Positions 24,342-32,661 of a DNA stretch of 64,000 nt are shown here, one piece after another. Position numbers and translations under genes: made by a program. Position 1 is the first letter of the stretch, and each line of letters begins with the position of its first letter. A model generated the notes under the pieces. That model ran no database searches. It saw only the letters and a list, made by a program, of their open reading frames with translations, and had not been told where the DNA came from. Source of the stretch: JAIBJN01 sp963802795 (GTDB taxonomy: Bacteria > Actinomycetota > Thermoleophilia > Gaiellales > Gaiellaceae); the NCBI GenBank assembly GCA_963802795.1, contig CAWDJV010000002.1, positions 224,979-288,978 of the forward strand. The letters run 5' to 3'.

Positions 24342-25232
24342 CTAGGGGAACCGCGAGCTCTCGGGATCGAGATCGAGGCTGCCGCCGTCGCGGCATCCGG
24401 GCGGCACGAGGTATTCGGCGCTCGCTCCGCTGCGACCCGCGTTGTCCGCGAGCTGTTGCCGCATCAGCTGCCGCGCGGTGTCCTCGGTGAGCCCGAGTCT
24501 CTGCCCGAGCTGGACGCCGGACTGGAACGCGTAGCACTCGGTCGTCCCCTCGTCCCTCACGCCGTGAAGGTGCCACGCCTCGTGGGCGAGCACGGCGAGC
24601 GCGCGACCGGTCTGGCTGGATCGCACCTCGCCCTCGGACGCGAGCCGGTAGAGGTCGAGGCAGCGCTCCGGCGTCAGGTAGGCGAGGTCGCCGCCGACCG
24701 CTGCGACGCCGTCGGCATGCTGGATGGCTCCGACGTAAGCGCCGGACTCGTCGCAGCGGATCCTGACGGGCTTCTCCGCGATTCGCGACGCCTCGTCGGA
24801 GAAGCGCTCCTGCGCCTCGGCCCTCGTCTCGACATCGAGGGCGTCCCAGCCTGTCCGGCTCTCGACGAACCAGAAGACGAGGGCAAGCGTCGCGATGACG
24901 CCGACGCCGACTACGAAACGGCGGGCGGGCTGCCAGAGGCCCGACGCTTCCTCGATCTCCTCTTCGTCGTCGTCGTCATCCAGCCAGCCGAGGTAGCCGT
25001 AGCGCTCGCGGTCGACCGGCTGCGGCCCCCGGTCCGGGTGGGGCGCCGGAGCCCCGCCGATCCCACCGACGAAGAAACTGACCTCCAGTGCGAGCGCGAT
25101 CAGAAAGGCAACCCAGACCGGCACCGCCGACCGCAGCTCGTACGGGCCGAGGATCCACGCGAGCACGAAGACGGCCAGCGCGACCCGCAGCACCGCCGGG
25201 ACCCTCCGAAGCCTCTGGGGCACGTTCCTCAC
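24342..25232 (-). CDS. Membrane protein with HExxH-type zinc-protease-like motif
   Basis: The 296-residue protein has two hydrophobic segments near the N-terminus (LRVALAVFVLAWIL, VWVAFLIALALEVSFFVGG), an acidic cytoplasmic run (DDDDDEEEIEE), a third membrane segment (VVGVGVIATLALVFWFV, about 108-125) and an extracytoplasmic domain. That domain carries LAVLAHEAWHLHGVRDEG followed by ECYAFQSGVQLG, i.e. HEAWH plus a downstream acidic helix, as in zincin metalloproteases or their inactive relatives. No named family is recognised. It converges with the serine hydrolase, 9 bp apart. Confidence 0.65.
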   Translation of the reverse strand: MRNVPQRLRRVPAVLRVALAVFVLAWILGPYELRSAVPVWVAFLIALALEVSFFVGGIGGAPAPHPDRGPQPVDRERYGYLGWLDDDDDEEEIEEASGLWQPARRFVVGVGVIATLALVFWFVESRTGWDALDVETRAEAQERFSDEASRIAEKPVRIRCDESGAYVGAIQHADGVAAVGGDLAYLTPERCLDLYRLASEGEVRSSQTGRALAVLAHEAWHLHGVRDEGTTECYAFQSGVQLGQRLGLTEDTARQLMRQQLADNAGRSGASAEYLVPPGCRDGGSLDLDPESSRFP

Positions 25233-25265
25233 CCTTCGAAGGTAGCCCGAGGAGCGACCGGTGAG

Positions 25266-25354
25266 CGGCGGGGGTGGGATTCGAACCCACGACCCCTGTC
25301 GCCAGGAGTTACGGCTTTCAAGGCCGTTGCTTTCGTCCGCTCGGCCACCCCGCC
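25266..25354 (-). tRNA. tRNA-Ser(TGA)
   Basis: The 89-nt gene has acceptor strands GGCGGGG and CCCCGCC with discriminator G, a long variable arm (CTCCTGG and CAGGGGT region), T-loop GGTTCGAATCC, and anticodon loop CTTGAAA giving TGA. CCA is not encoded. It lies immediately downstream of serS on the same strand, an unusually fitting neighbour. Confidence 0.95.
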
Positions 25355-25381
25355 GGGGCCAGAAGTCTAGGCCAAGCCCTC

Positions 25382-26605
25382 CTAGTCGCCGGGCTCGATC
25401 CGCTTCGGCGCGCCGAACTCGACGAGGACGTCGGGCACGGAGACGGCGCCGCCCTCGTCCTGGAAGTTCTCCAGGACGGCGATCATCACCCGGGCGGTCA
25501 CGGCTGTGCCGTTGAGCGTATGCACGAACTCGAGGCCTTTTTCGTCTCGATAGCGAATCTCGAGGCGGCGGGACTGGTAGTCGGTCGTGTTGGACGTCGA
25601 GGTGATCTCGCGGTAGCGGCCCTGGCCGGGGAACCAGGCCTCGACGTCGTACTTCTTCGAGGCCGCGGCGCCGAGGTCTCCGGCGGCGATGTTCACGACG
25701 CGGTACGGAATGCCGAGCTCGCCGATGAGGGCTTCCTCGAGGGCGAGCAGGCCGTCGTGCTGCTCAGGCGAGCGCTCCGGGAGGCAGAAGACGAACATCT
25801 CCACCTTGTCGAACTGGTGCACCCGGAACATGCCGCGCGTGTCCTTGCCCGCGGCGCCGGCCTCACGTCGGAAGCAGGTCGAGTAGCCCGCGTAGCACAG
25901 CGGCAGCTGATCCGTGTCGAGCTGCTCGCCGGAGTGCATGGCCGCGAGCGCGACCTCGGACGTCCCCGTGAGGTAGAGCTCGTCTCGCTCGATCCGGTAG
26001 AGGTTGACCTCGTCCGTGGGCAGGAACCCGGTGCCGTGCATCGCTTCCTCGCGGACGAGCACGGGCGGCAGGACCGGCGTGAACCCGCGGGCCGTCACCC
26101 GGTCGAGCGCGAAGCGGTAGAGCGCCAGCTCGAGCCTGGCGGCGGCGCCCACGCGGTAGACGAACCTGGACCCGGACACCTTGGAGCCGCGCTCGGTGTC
26201 GATGCGGGCGAGCTCGAGGTGGTCGCGCGGCTCGAACGAGAACTCCGGTGGCTCGCCCACCCGCCGCAGCTCGACCGCGTCCTCCTCGGAGAACCCGTCC
26301 GGGGCGCTGGGGTCGGGGGGCGCGGGCACGCGCTCGAGGAGCTCGGCGCGCCTGTGCTCGGCCTCGGCGAGGTCGCCCTCCGCCTGCTGGAGCTCGCCCT
26401 TCACCGCCTTCAGCTCCTCGAGCTGCTCGGGCGTCGGCTTCCCTTTCAGCTTCGTCTTCGCACGGAGCTCGTCCACTCGCGGAACGAGCGCGAGCCAGGC
26501 CCGGTCGGCCTCCATGAGCGCGTCGAAGTCCTCGGCGGCGCCCTTGCGCTCGAGCGCCGCGCGGTAGGCGTCCGGCTCGGCCCGGGCGGCGCGGATGTCG
26601 ATCAT
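25382..26605 (-). CDS. serS: Seryl-tRNA synthetase
   Basis: The 407-residue enzyme begins MIDIRAARAEPDAYRAALER, has the N-terminal antiparallel coiled-coil arm that reads the long variable arm of tRNA-Ser (about 30-105), then the class II catalytic core with motif 2 (CFRREAGAAGKDTRGMFRVH) and motif 3 (GTAVTARVMIAVLENFQ). It charges serine onto tRNA-Ser and would also charge tRNA-Sec if the organism makes selenocysteine. The tRNA-Ser(TGA) gene follows 27 bp after the stop, and a HAD phosphatase precedes it in the same operon. Confidence 0.96.
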   Translation of the reverse strand: MIDIRAARAEPDAYRAALERKGAAEDFDALMEADRAWLALVPRVDELRAKTKLKGKPTPEQLEELKAVKGELQQAEGDLAEAEHRRAELLERVPAPPDPSAPDGFSEEDAVELRRVGEPPEFSFEPRDHLELARIDTERGSKVSGSRFVYRVGAAARLELALYRFALDRVTARGFTPVLPPVLVREEAMHGTGFLPTDEVNLYRIERDELYLTGTSEVALAAMHSGEQLDTDQLPLCYAGYSTCFRREAGAAGKDTRGMFRVHQFDKVEMFVFCLPERSPEQHDGLLALEEALIGELGIPYRVVNIAAGDLGAAASKKYDVEAWFPGQGRYREITSTSNTTDYQSRRLEIRYRDEKGLEFVHTLNGTAVTARVMIAVLENFQDEGGAVSVPDVLVEFGAPKRIEPGD

Positions 26606-26614
26606 GTCGGGAGT

Positions 26615-27400
26615 CTAGGCGTCCAGAAGCGCCTCGATCACCTGCGCGACGCCCTCCTCCTCGGCGGAGGGGCATACCCAGTCGGCGGCGGCGAGCACGC
26701 GTTCGTGAGCGTTGGCGACGGCAACCCCGAAGCCTGCCCATTCGAGCAGCTCGACGTCGTTCTCGCCGTCGCCGAAGGAGATCACCTGCTCCGCGGTGAA
26801 GCCGAGGTGCTCGGCGAGGAAGGCGAGGCCCGTCGCCTTCGTGACCTCGGGGCTTGCCAGCTCGAGGAAGTGGGGAAGCGACTTCGAGATGTAGAGCCGG
26901 CCGGAGAAATGCGCCTTGAGGCGCGCCTCGAGGCCGTCGAGCACGACGGGGTCGCCGATCGTGACCAGCTTCGTCGGCGGCTTGGAGAGCCACTCCAGGA
27001 GGTCTCCTACCGGATGGATCCGGATGCCCTGGAAGCTCGCATAGCTTTCGGCCTCCGGCGCGACGCGGGCGACGTACAGCTTGTCGTCCACGTAGCAGTT
27101 GACGTGGAAGCGCTCAGCCTCGAGCGCCGCGATCGCTTCGCGCGCAAGCTCGAGGGGGATCGGCTCGTGACGGAGGAAGTGCCCGTTGCGCGGGTCGACG
27201 ACCGCGGCTCCCTGGTAACAGACGACCGGATCGTCGATCCGCGCCTGCTCGAGGTACGGCAGGACGGCACGGAACATGCGGCCCGTCACGACGATGACCC
27301 TCAGCCCTTCTGCCCGGGCGCGCTCGATCGCCGCGCGCGTGCGCGGCCGCAGCGCTCTGTCCTTCCAGATGAGCGTGTGGTCGAGATCGCAGGCGAGCAC
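26615..27400 (-). CDS. Cof-type HAD hydrolase
   Basis: The 261-residue product (GTG start at 27400) has CDLDHTLIWKDRAL (nucleophile and acid Asp), VVTGRMF (motif II), a large C2B-type cap (about 85-185), Lys in ASPEVTKATGLAFL and FGDGENDVELLEWAG (motif IV), the standard Cof/YidA subfamily IIB layout. These enzymes dephosphorylate sugar phosphates, nucleotides or FMN. It lies between the cytochrome c gene and serS on the same strand with 9-bp and 41-bp gaps. The start could lie slightly further upstream. Confidence 0.9.
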   Translation of the reverse strand: MLACDLDHTLIWKDRALRPRTRAAIERARAEGLRVIVVTGRMFRAVLPYLEQARIDDPVVCYQGAAVVDPRNGHFLRHEPIPLELAREAIAALEAERFHVNCYVDDKLYVARVAPEAESYASFQGIRIHPVGDLLEWLSKPPTKLVTIGDPVVLDGLEARLKAHFSGRLYISKSLPHFLELASPEVTKATGLAFLAEHLGFTAEQVISFGDGENDVELLEWAGFGVAVANAHERVLAAADWVCPSAEEEGVAQVIEALLDA

Positions 27401-27441
27401 GGCGGCGTCGCGCGGGAGCCCCGACGGGAGTTCGAGCCCGC

Positions 27442-27855
27442 TCAGCCGCGGGCGGAGACGACGTAGGCGGCCACGTTGGCGATGTCCTCCTCGGAGAGGT
27501 CGCCTCCGAAGGCCGGCATCGCGCCGCCGCCGTCGGTGACCTGCTGGACGGCGCCCTCGAAGTCGATCGTCGAGTCGTCCAGGCTCGGCCCGATGTTGCC
27601 GGTGGAGCCGGCGTCGGCGAGCGTGTGGCAGCTTCCGCAGCCGGCCGAGGCGTAGACGTCCTTGCCGGCGGCCGGGTCGCCTTCCACATCGCCGCCTCCG
27701 CCGCCTCCGCCGCCTCCTCCGCCGCCGCCCCCGCCGTCGGTGGGAACGGTGCCCTCTACGGTCTCGGGCGTGGGCGAGGACTCCTCTCCGCCGCCGCAGC
27801 CCGCGGCCAGGGCGAGCGCGAGAACGGCGAGGACGAGCGTGACGACACGGGCCAT
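27442..27855 (-). CDS. Lipoprotein cytochrome c
   Basis: The 137-residue protein has a lipobox (LALALAAGC), fifteen consecutive glycines as a linker, then a small class I cytochrome c domain: GKDVYASAGCGSCHTLADAG (CxxCH heme site) and the distal Met in AMPAFGGDLSEEDI, ending IANVAAYVVSARG. It would be anchored outside the membrane and shuttle electrons to an oxidase, like caa3-associated or free cytochrome c551 lipoproteins. Its 5' end overlaps the upstream membrane protein gene by 100 bp in another frame. Confidence 0.9.
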   Translation of the reverse strand: MARVVTLVLAVLALALAAGCGGGEESSPTPETVEGTVPTDGGGGGGGGGGGGGGGDVEGDPAAGKDVYASAGCGSCHTLADAGSTGNIGPSLDDSTIDFEGAVQQVTDGGGAMPAFGGDLSEEDIANVAAYVVSARG

Positions 27856-29504
27856 CGCGCGGGAAGCATACCCACGTCCGCGGCGAGGTAGCTGACGACG
27901 CCGACGAGGAGCACGTCGTTCGGCGAGTCGTTCACCACGAGGGAGGCTGCGAGCGCCGCCGCGAGGGCGAGCGGGACCGCGGTCTCGCTCCCGACCCCAC
28001 GGCGTGCGACCGTCCGCGCCACGAGGAGCCCGAGCGCGAGAAGCAGAAGCGCCAGCAGCAGGCCGACGTACCAGTCCTGAGTGGCGCGGGCGAACGAGAG
28101 CGAGATGCGGTCGCCCAGGTCTCGCGCGAGCTCGACGGGCCCGTCGCCGAGAGCCTCCGTGACGTGGCTCTCGCCCCCGGTGGCGACGTCGATCGCCACG
28201 AGGCCGGCCGTCAGGGCCGCGGCGCCGGCGAGCGCCACGACGAGCGCGCGCCAGCGCGCTCCCGCGAGGAGCACGCCGAGGACCGCGAACCCGACCGCGA
28301 GGACGATCGCGCCGCCGCCGTCGGCGCCGAAGCGGTTTCCGGCCACGGTCACGAACGTGAGCAGGGCGACGCCGGCAAATGCGACCCAGCCGAGTCGGCG
28401 GTGGAGAAGGGCTGCGCCCGCAAGCGCCGGTAGCAGCAGCATCGTTTCGAGGAGGTTCGAAAGGCCAAAGTAGCGGGCGTTCTGCGACGGCCCGAGGGGC
28501 GAGAGCGCCACCGTCGCCCCGTCGGCCGCGAGCGCCACGAGGTAGGCGGCCACGACGGCCACGAGCAGGAGGCCGAGGGCGAGCGGGGGGCGGAACAGCG
28601 CCGCCAGGACGAGACCTCCCAGCGCGACTGCGACTCCGAGGACGGCGAGCACCGTCCAGAAGTCCGACACGTCCAGGATCCCGAGCGCCAGGTTGGCGAG
28701 GAGCGCCGCAGCGAGCCCCGGCACCGCCGCTGCCGGCGCGATCAGCGCGAGCCCGAGGACGAGGGCGCAGACGAGGATGGTCGCGGCCAGGCGGACGTCC
28801 CCGTTGCTCCGGATGCGATCGTCGAGCTCGCGGAGCTCGGCGACTCCCGCTTCGCCGGGCTTCGACTCCAGGCCGCCCTCGCGACCGAGCGCCGTCGGCG
28901 CGACATCGGCGACCGAGACGAGGCCCGGGATCCGGGTCGAGTCCGAGCTGAGCAGGCCCTCGAAGCCGGGGCCGACGACGAGGATCGGATACCGGCTGTC
29001 GTTCGACTGCCGTCCGCCCTCCGGAAGGCCGAGATAGATCGCCGGCCCGTCCGCGCTGCCGAGCTCGCCGCGGGTGAACGAGAGCTGCGGCGGCCCAGGG
29101 GGAAGCCCGTCCCGGAGCGAGTTCCGCACCTCGCCGCGAACGAGCGAGCCCTCCGCGAGCTCGGCGCTCGTCTCGGGCCCGGCGCCCGGGTTGAGGAGGC
29201 CGACGGCCCCGAGGCCCTGGGCCTCCTCGAGGTCGTCCAGGGTGAAGCCGGGCACCACGACGACCTCGAAGGCCGCAGTGCCCCTGCCGGTAGCGCTGCC
29301 GAGCTCTTCGGTCGCGAGCACCAAGTCAGAGGGCGCACTCGTCCGCGGCCAAGGCTGGATTGCCTTGGCAAGGGCGAGGGTGGTCTCTGGCGCCGCGTGA
29401 TCGCGGGCGAGAAGCCGGGACGTGCTTCCGGGAGGGGCACTACCCTGCGCCGGGCCGGCCATGAGCGCGAGGAACGCGAGAGCGAGCGCAGCAGCCCGGG
29501 CCAT
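27756..29504 (-). CDS. Large multi-pass membrane protein with exported N-terminal domain
   Basis: The 582-residue product starts with a signal sequence (ALALAFLALMAGPAQGSA), an exported domain of about 200 residues (with GTAAFEVVVVPGFTLDD and YPILVVGPGFEGLLSSDST, reminiscent of a degenerate alkaline-phosphatase-like domain), and about ten transmembrane segments from residue 235 on (ATILVCALVLGLALIAPAAA). Function is unknown. The last 33 residues (WPVSSRSSSPFSRSPWPRAA) overlap the cytochrome c gene and look like out-of-frame reading, so the true stop probably lies near 27860 and has been missed or lost. The gene at 29521 is divergent, with start codons almost touching. Confidence 0.65.
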   Translation of the reverse strand: MARAAALALAFLALMAGPAQGSAPPGSTSRLLARDHAAPETTLALAKAIQPWPRTSAPSDLVLATEELGSATGRGTAAFEVVVVPGFTLDDLEEAQGLGAVGLLNPGAGPETSAELAEGSLVRGEVRNSLRDGLPPGPPQLSFTRGELGSADGPAIYLGLPEGGRQSNDSRYPILVVGPGFEGLLSSDSTRIPGLVSVADVAPTALGREGGLESKPGEAGVAELRELDDRIRSNGDVRLAATILVCALVLGLALIAPAAAVPGLAAALLANLALGILDVSDFWTVLAVLGVAVALGGLVLAALFRPPLALGLLLVAVVAAYLVALAADGATVALSPLGPSQNARYFGLSNLLETMLLLPALAGAALLHRRLGWVAFAGVALLTFVTVAGNRFGADGGGAIVLAVGFAVLGVLLAGARWRALVVALAGAAALTAGLVAIDVATGGESHVTEALGDGPVELARDLGDRISLSFARATQDWYVGLLLALLLLALGLLVARTVARRGVGSETAVPLALAAALAASLVVNDSPNDVLLVGVVSYLAADVGMLPARWPVSSRSSSPFSRSPWPRAAAAERSPRPRPRP

Positions 29505-29520
29505 GCCCGGAACTCTAGGC

Positions 29521-31104
29521 GTGAGCGAGGTTGCCGCTGCAGGCCTCCTCGCCCTAGCGGTCGCGCTCCCGCTCGTCCTGCTCGGGCCTCCGCCCGGCGA
29601 CCTTCCGGCCCACCTCTACCGGACCGAGCTGGTCGAGGACGGCGTGCTCGTGTGGGACACGTTCTGGTATGCGGGGCACTACCCGCTCGTCGCCTACAGC
29701 CTCCTCTACTACTTCCCGGCCGCGCTCGTCGGCAACGACGTCGTCGCTGTCACTTCGGTCGTCGCGTCGGCGGTGCTCTTTGCCTCGCTCGTCCGACGGG
29801 AGTGGGGGGACGCCGCACGCTGGCCGGCCCTCGCCTTCGCCGTGGTCGCCTGCGGCTCGCTGTTCACGGGGACCTACCCCTACGCGGCGGGCCTCGCCGC
29901 GGCTCTCGCGACGCTGAAGGCGCTTCAGCTGGGGTGGACCTGGGTCGCGGTCGCGCTCGCGGCGCTCACGATCGGGCTATCGCCGCTCGCGTTCCTGTTC
30001 CTCGGCATCGCGGCGCTTGCCGCGTTTCTCGGGCGCGGGGCGCGCTTCGACCGGCGCTCGGTCACGGTCGGCGCCGCGCTCGTGGCCCTGGGGCTCGTCC
30101 AGGGATTCCTGCTGCTCGTCTATCCGCAGCAGTCGGAGTACCCGTTCTTCCGCCTCTCCGAGCTCCTGGGTGTCGCCGGCCTCTCCGGAGCCTGCGCCGC
30201 GCTCGCGTTGCGCGGAGGAGCCCGCGGGCGCCCGCTCGCATTCCTCTTCGTGCTCTGGGCGCTCGTCACCGCGATCGCGTTCCTCGTGTCGAACCCGGTG
30301 GGCGAGAACGCCACGCGCGTCCGGGGAATCGTCCTGCCGCTCGCCCTCCTCGCCGCCGCCATCGCCTCGTACCGGCCGCGCTGGCTCGCGGCGCTCGCCG
30401 TCTCGGCCGCCCTCGCCTACACGCTCATCCCCTACGTCGGCGCCGCGCTGCATCGCGGTGACACGAGCTCGGCAGAGGCCGCCTTCTGGGAGCCGGCGCT
30501 GGGCTTTCTCGACGAGCGCTGGAGTCCGGACTACCGGGTCGAGGTCGTCCCGACCGGCGACCACTGGGAGGCTTACTGGGTGCCGCGCGCCGGCTTCCCG
30601 CTCGCGCGCGGCTGGTACCGCCAGGTGGACATCGCCCGGAACGAGCTCTTCTACGAGGAGCCGCTCGAGCCCGACGCCTACCAGGAGTGGCTGCGCTCGC
30701 TCGGCATCCGCTACGTCCTTCTGCCCCACACCCAGCTCGGACGCGTCGGCGAGGAGCGCGAGGCCGAGCTCCTCCGCTCGGGGCGCTCGGGCCTGCTCGA
30801 GATCGCGCGCGCGGGCGACGTGACCGTCTACGAGCTTCCCGACCCCGACCCGGTCCTGACCGGACCGGGTGACGCCCGCCTCTCGGCCCTCGACCACGAC
30901 CGCGTCGCCGGCGAGGTCGACGCCGCCGGGACCTACAGGCTGGCAGTCAGGTGGACGCCGACCTGGCGGGTGAAAACGGGGTCGGTCTGCGTCGAGAAGG
31001 CGCCCGACGGGATGACGAGCGTCGTCGCCGAGGAACCGGGCGCGTTCGTGCTCGGCGTCTCCGGCCTCCCGAAAGTGCACGGGTGCCCTGACTCCCGACG
31101 GTAG
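29521..31104 (+). CDS. Polytopic membrane protein, GT-C glycosyltransferase-like
   Basis: From GTG at 29521 (an ATG at 29503 overlaps the divergent start) the product is about 527 residues. It has roughly ten membrane segments over the first 310 residues, an early acidic loop after helix 1 (PPPGDLPAHLYRTELVEDGV), and a soluble C-terminal domain (about 330-527) with HWEAYWVPRAG and RNELFYEEPLEPD. An acidic motif in the first external loop and a C-terminal globular domain are the layout of GT-C enzymes such as arabinofuranosyl- or mannosyltransferases, so transfer of sugars from polyprenyl phosphates is a reasonable guess. No specific family is recognised. Confidence 0.55.
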   Translation: MSEVAAAGLLALAVALPLVLLGPPPGDLPAHLYRTELVEDGVLVWDTFWYAGHYPLVAYSLLYYFPAALVGNDVVAVTSVVASAVLFASLVRREWGDAARWPALAFAVVACGSLFTGTYPYAAGLAAALATLKALQLGWTWVAVALAALTIGLSPLAFLFLGIAALAAFLGRGARFDRRSVTVGAALVALGLVQGFLLLVYPQQSEYPFFRLSELLGVAGLSGACAALALRGGARGRPLAFLFVLWALVTAIAFLVSNPVGENATRVRGIVLPLALLAAAIASYRPRWLAALAVSAALAYTLIPYVGAALHRGDTSSAEAAFWEPALGFLDERWSPDYRVEVVPTGDHWEAYWVPRAGFPLARGWYRQVDIARNELFYEEPLEPDAYQEWLRSLGIRYVLLPHTQLGRVGEEREAELLRSGRSGLLEIARAGDVTVYELPDPDPVLTGPGDARLSALDHDRVAGEVDAAGTYRLAVRWTPTWRVKTGSVCVEKAPDGMTSVVAEEPGAFVLGVSGLPKVHGCPDSRR

Positions 31105-31114
31105 AATTCCCGCC

Positions 31115-32026
31115 ATGGAACGAAAGTCGTTCGGACGGGACGCGGGCCTCTCCACCCGCATGTTCATCACCATGTTCCTGCTGGGAGCCCTCTACGTCGG
31201 CTTCTTCGTGGTCATGATCTCGGTCTTCCAGCTCGGGATCGTCCCGATGGTCCTGCTCATCGGCGGCCTTGCGTTCCTCCAGTACTACACCTCGGACAAG
31301 ATTGCCCTGGCGGCGTCGGGGGCGAAAGTCGTCGGCGCGGACGAGGCGCCCCAGCTCCACGCGATGGTCGACCGACTCTGCGCGATGGCCGACCTGCCCA
31401 AGCCCCGCGTCGCCGTCATCCCCACCGACGTGCCGAACGCGTTCGCCACCGGCCGGAGCCCGAAGCACGCGGCCGTGGCGGTCACCCAGGGCCTGTGGAA
31501 CCGGCTCGAGCCGCGCGAGGTCGAGGGCGTGCTCGCGCACGAGCTCTCCCACATCGCAAACCGCGACGTCGCGGTCATGACGATCGCGAGCTTCTTCTCG
31601 ATGCTCGCCGCGTTCCTCATGCGGATGGGCATGTTCGCGGGGATGTTCGGCGGCGGCCGCAACCGCGACGGCGGCGCGCCGGCCTTCCTGATCATGCTGC
31701 TCGTCTCGCTCGTGACCTACGTGATCTCCTACGTCCTCATCCTCATGATCTCGCGCTACCGCGAGTACGCAGCGGATCGCGGCGCCGCGCTCATCACCGG
31801 AGCGCCCGAGCAGCTGATGAGCGCCCTCCAGAAGATCGCGAGCGACATGACGCGGATCCCCCAGCGCGACCTCCGCCAGGTCGAGGGCATGAACGCCTTC
31901 TTCATCATCCCGACGAACATGAAGAGATCTTTCGGCGAGCTCTTCATGACGCACCCGCCGCTCGAGAAGCGGCTCGCGAGGCTCGCCCAGATCTCCGCCG
32001 AGATGGGCCGGCCGGTCGCCGCGTAA
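31115..32026 (+). CDS. htpX: Membrane zinc metalloprotease HtpX
   Basis: The 303-residue protein has two N-terminal membrane segments (MFITMFLLGALYVGFFVVMI and IVPMVLLIGGLAFLQYY), the M48 active site VLAHELSHIANRDV (HExxH, about residue 146), two further membrane segments and the third zinc ligand Glu in YREYAADRGAA. HtpX degrades misfolded membrane proteins during envelope stress. The following gene encodes PspAB, and pspA-pspAA lie 2 kb away, an association typical of actinobacteria and archaea. Confidence 0.95.
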   Translation: MERKSFGRDAGLSTRMFITMFLLGALYVGFFVVMISVFQLGIVPMVLLIGGLAFLQYYTSDKIALAASGAKVVGADEAPQLHAMVDRLCAMADLPKPRVAVIPTDVPNAFATGRSPKHAAVAVTQGLWNRLEPREVEGVLAHELSHIANRDVAVMTIASFFSMLAAFLMRMGMFAGMFGGGRNRDGGAPAFLIMLLVSLVTYVISYVLILMISRYREYAADRGAALITGAPEQLMSALQKIASDMTRIPQRDLRQVEGMNAFFIIPTNMKRSFGELFMTHPPLEKRLARLAQISAEMGRPVAA

Positions 32027-32032
32027 CAGGGC

Positions 32033-32623
32033 TTGGGCCTGACGAACATCCTCTTCGGGCGCAAGCGCCTCAAGGGCGCGAAGCTCGACAGGCTCTTCGC
32101 AATAACGACGGCGCAGATCACGCTCCAGACCGAGCTCGGCCTCAGGCCCACCGGCGTCGCCGCCGTCGTCGCGAAGCCCCTCTCCGCCGGGGAGTTCGCC
32201 CGCGTCGAGCGGGAGATCGACGAGCTCGTGGGCATCGTCGCCGAGTCGGCGGGAACACGCGTCCACCGGCGACAGGACTCCTTCGGCTACCAGTGGCTCG
32301 TCCTCAACGACCGCGATTTCGAGGATCTGATCACGGCCGTCCACCTCGTCGCCTCGGAGCTCGCGGCGCGCGGCTTCGGCGCGCAGCTCCTCGCGGCCCT
32401 CTTCGCCTTCGAGGGCGGCGAGCGCCCCACGTACCTCATCTACGGCTTCAAGCGCGGGACGTTCTGGCCGTTCGTCCCGACCGGCGAGGGTCAGGAGCGT
32501 GACAACGCGGAGGAGCTCCGGCTTCGCAACGAGCTCGAGGGAGAGCTCCCCATCGAGCAGGACCTCACGCGCTGGCTGGGGCTCTTCGACGCCCCGCTCG
32601 ACACGGGCGGGTTCGGCGACTAG
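32033..32623 (+). CDS. pspAB: PspA-associated protein PspAB
   Basis: The 196-residue soluble protein (TTG start at 32033, 6 bp after htpX) begins with GLTNILFGRKRLKGAKLDRL and includes SFGYQWLVLNDRDFEDLITA and PTYLIYGFKRGTFWPFVPTG. This matches the PspAB family, genes found beside htpX and PspA homologues in prokaryotic Psp-like stress systems. Its role is probably to link the membrane protease to the PspA scaffold; the biochemical activity is unknown. The tight spacing implies translational coupling with HtpX. Confidence 0.85.
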   Translation: MGLTNILFGRKRLKGAKLDRLFAITTAQITLQTELGLRPTGVAAVVAKPLSAGEFARVEREIDELVGIVAESAGTRVHRRQDSFGYQWLVLNDRDFEDLITAVHLVASELAARGFGAQLLAALFAFEGGERPTYLIYGFKRGTFWPFVPTGEGQERDNAEELRLRNELEGELPIEQDLTRWLGLFDAPLDTGGFGD

Positions 32624-32661
32624 AGCGGCACCCCGAGCCGCACCTCGAATAGAGTCCTCGC

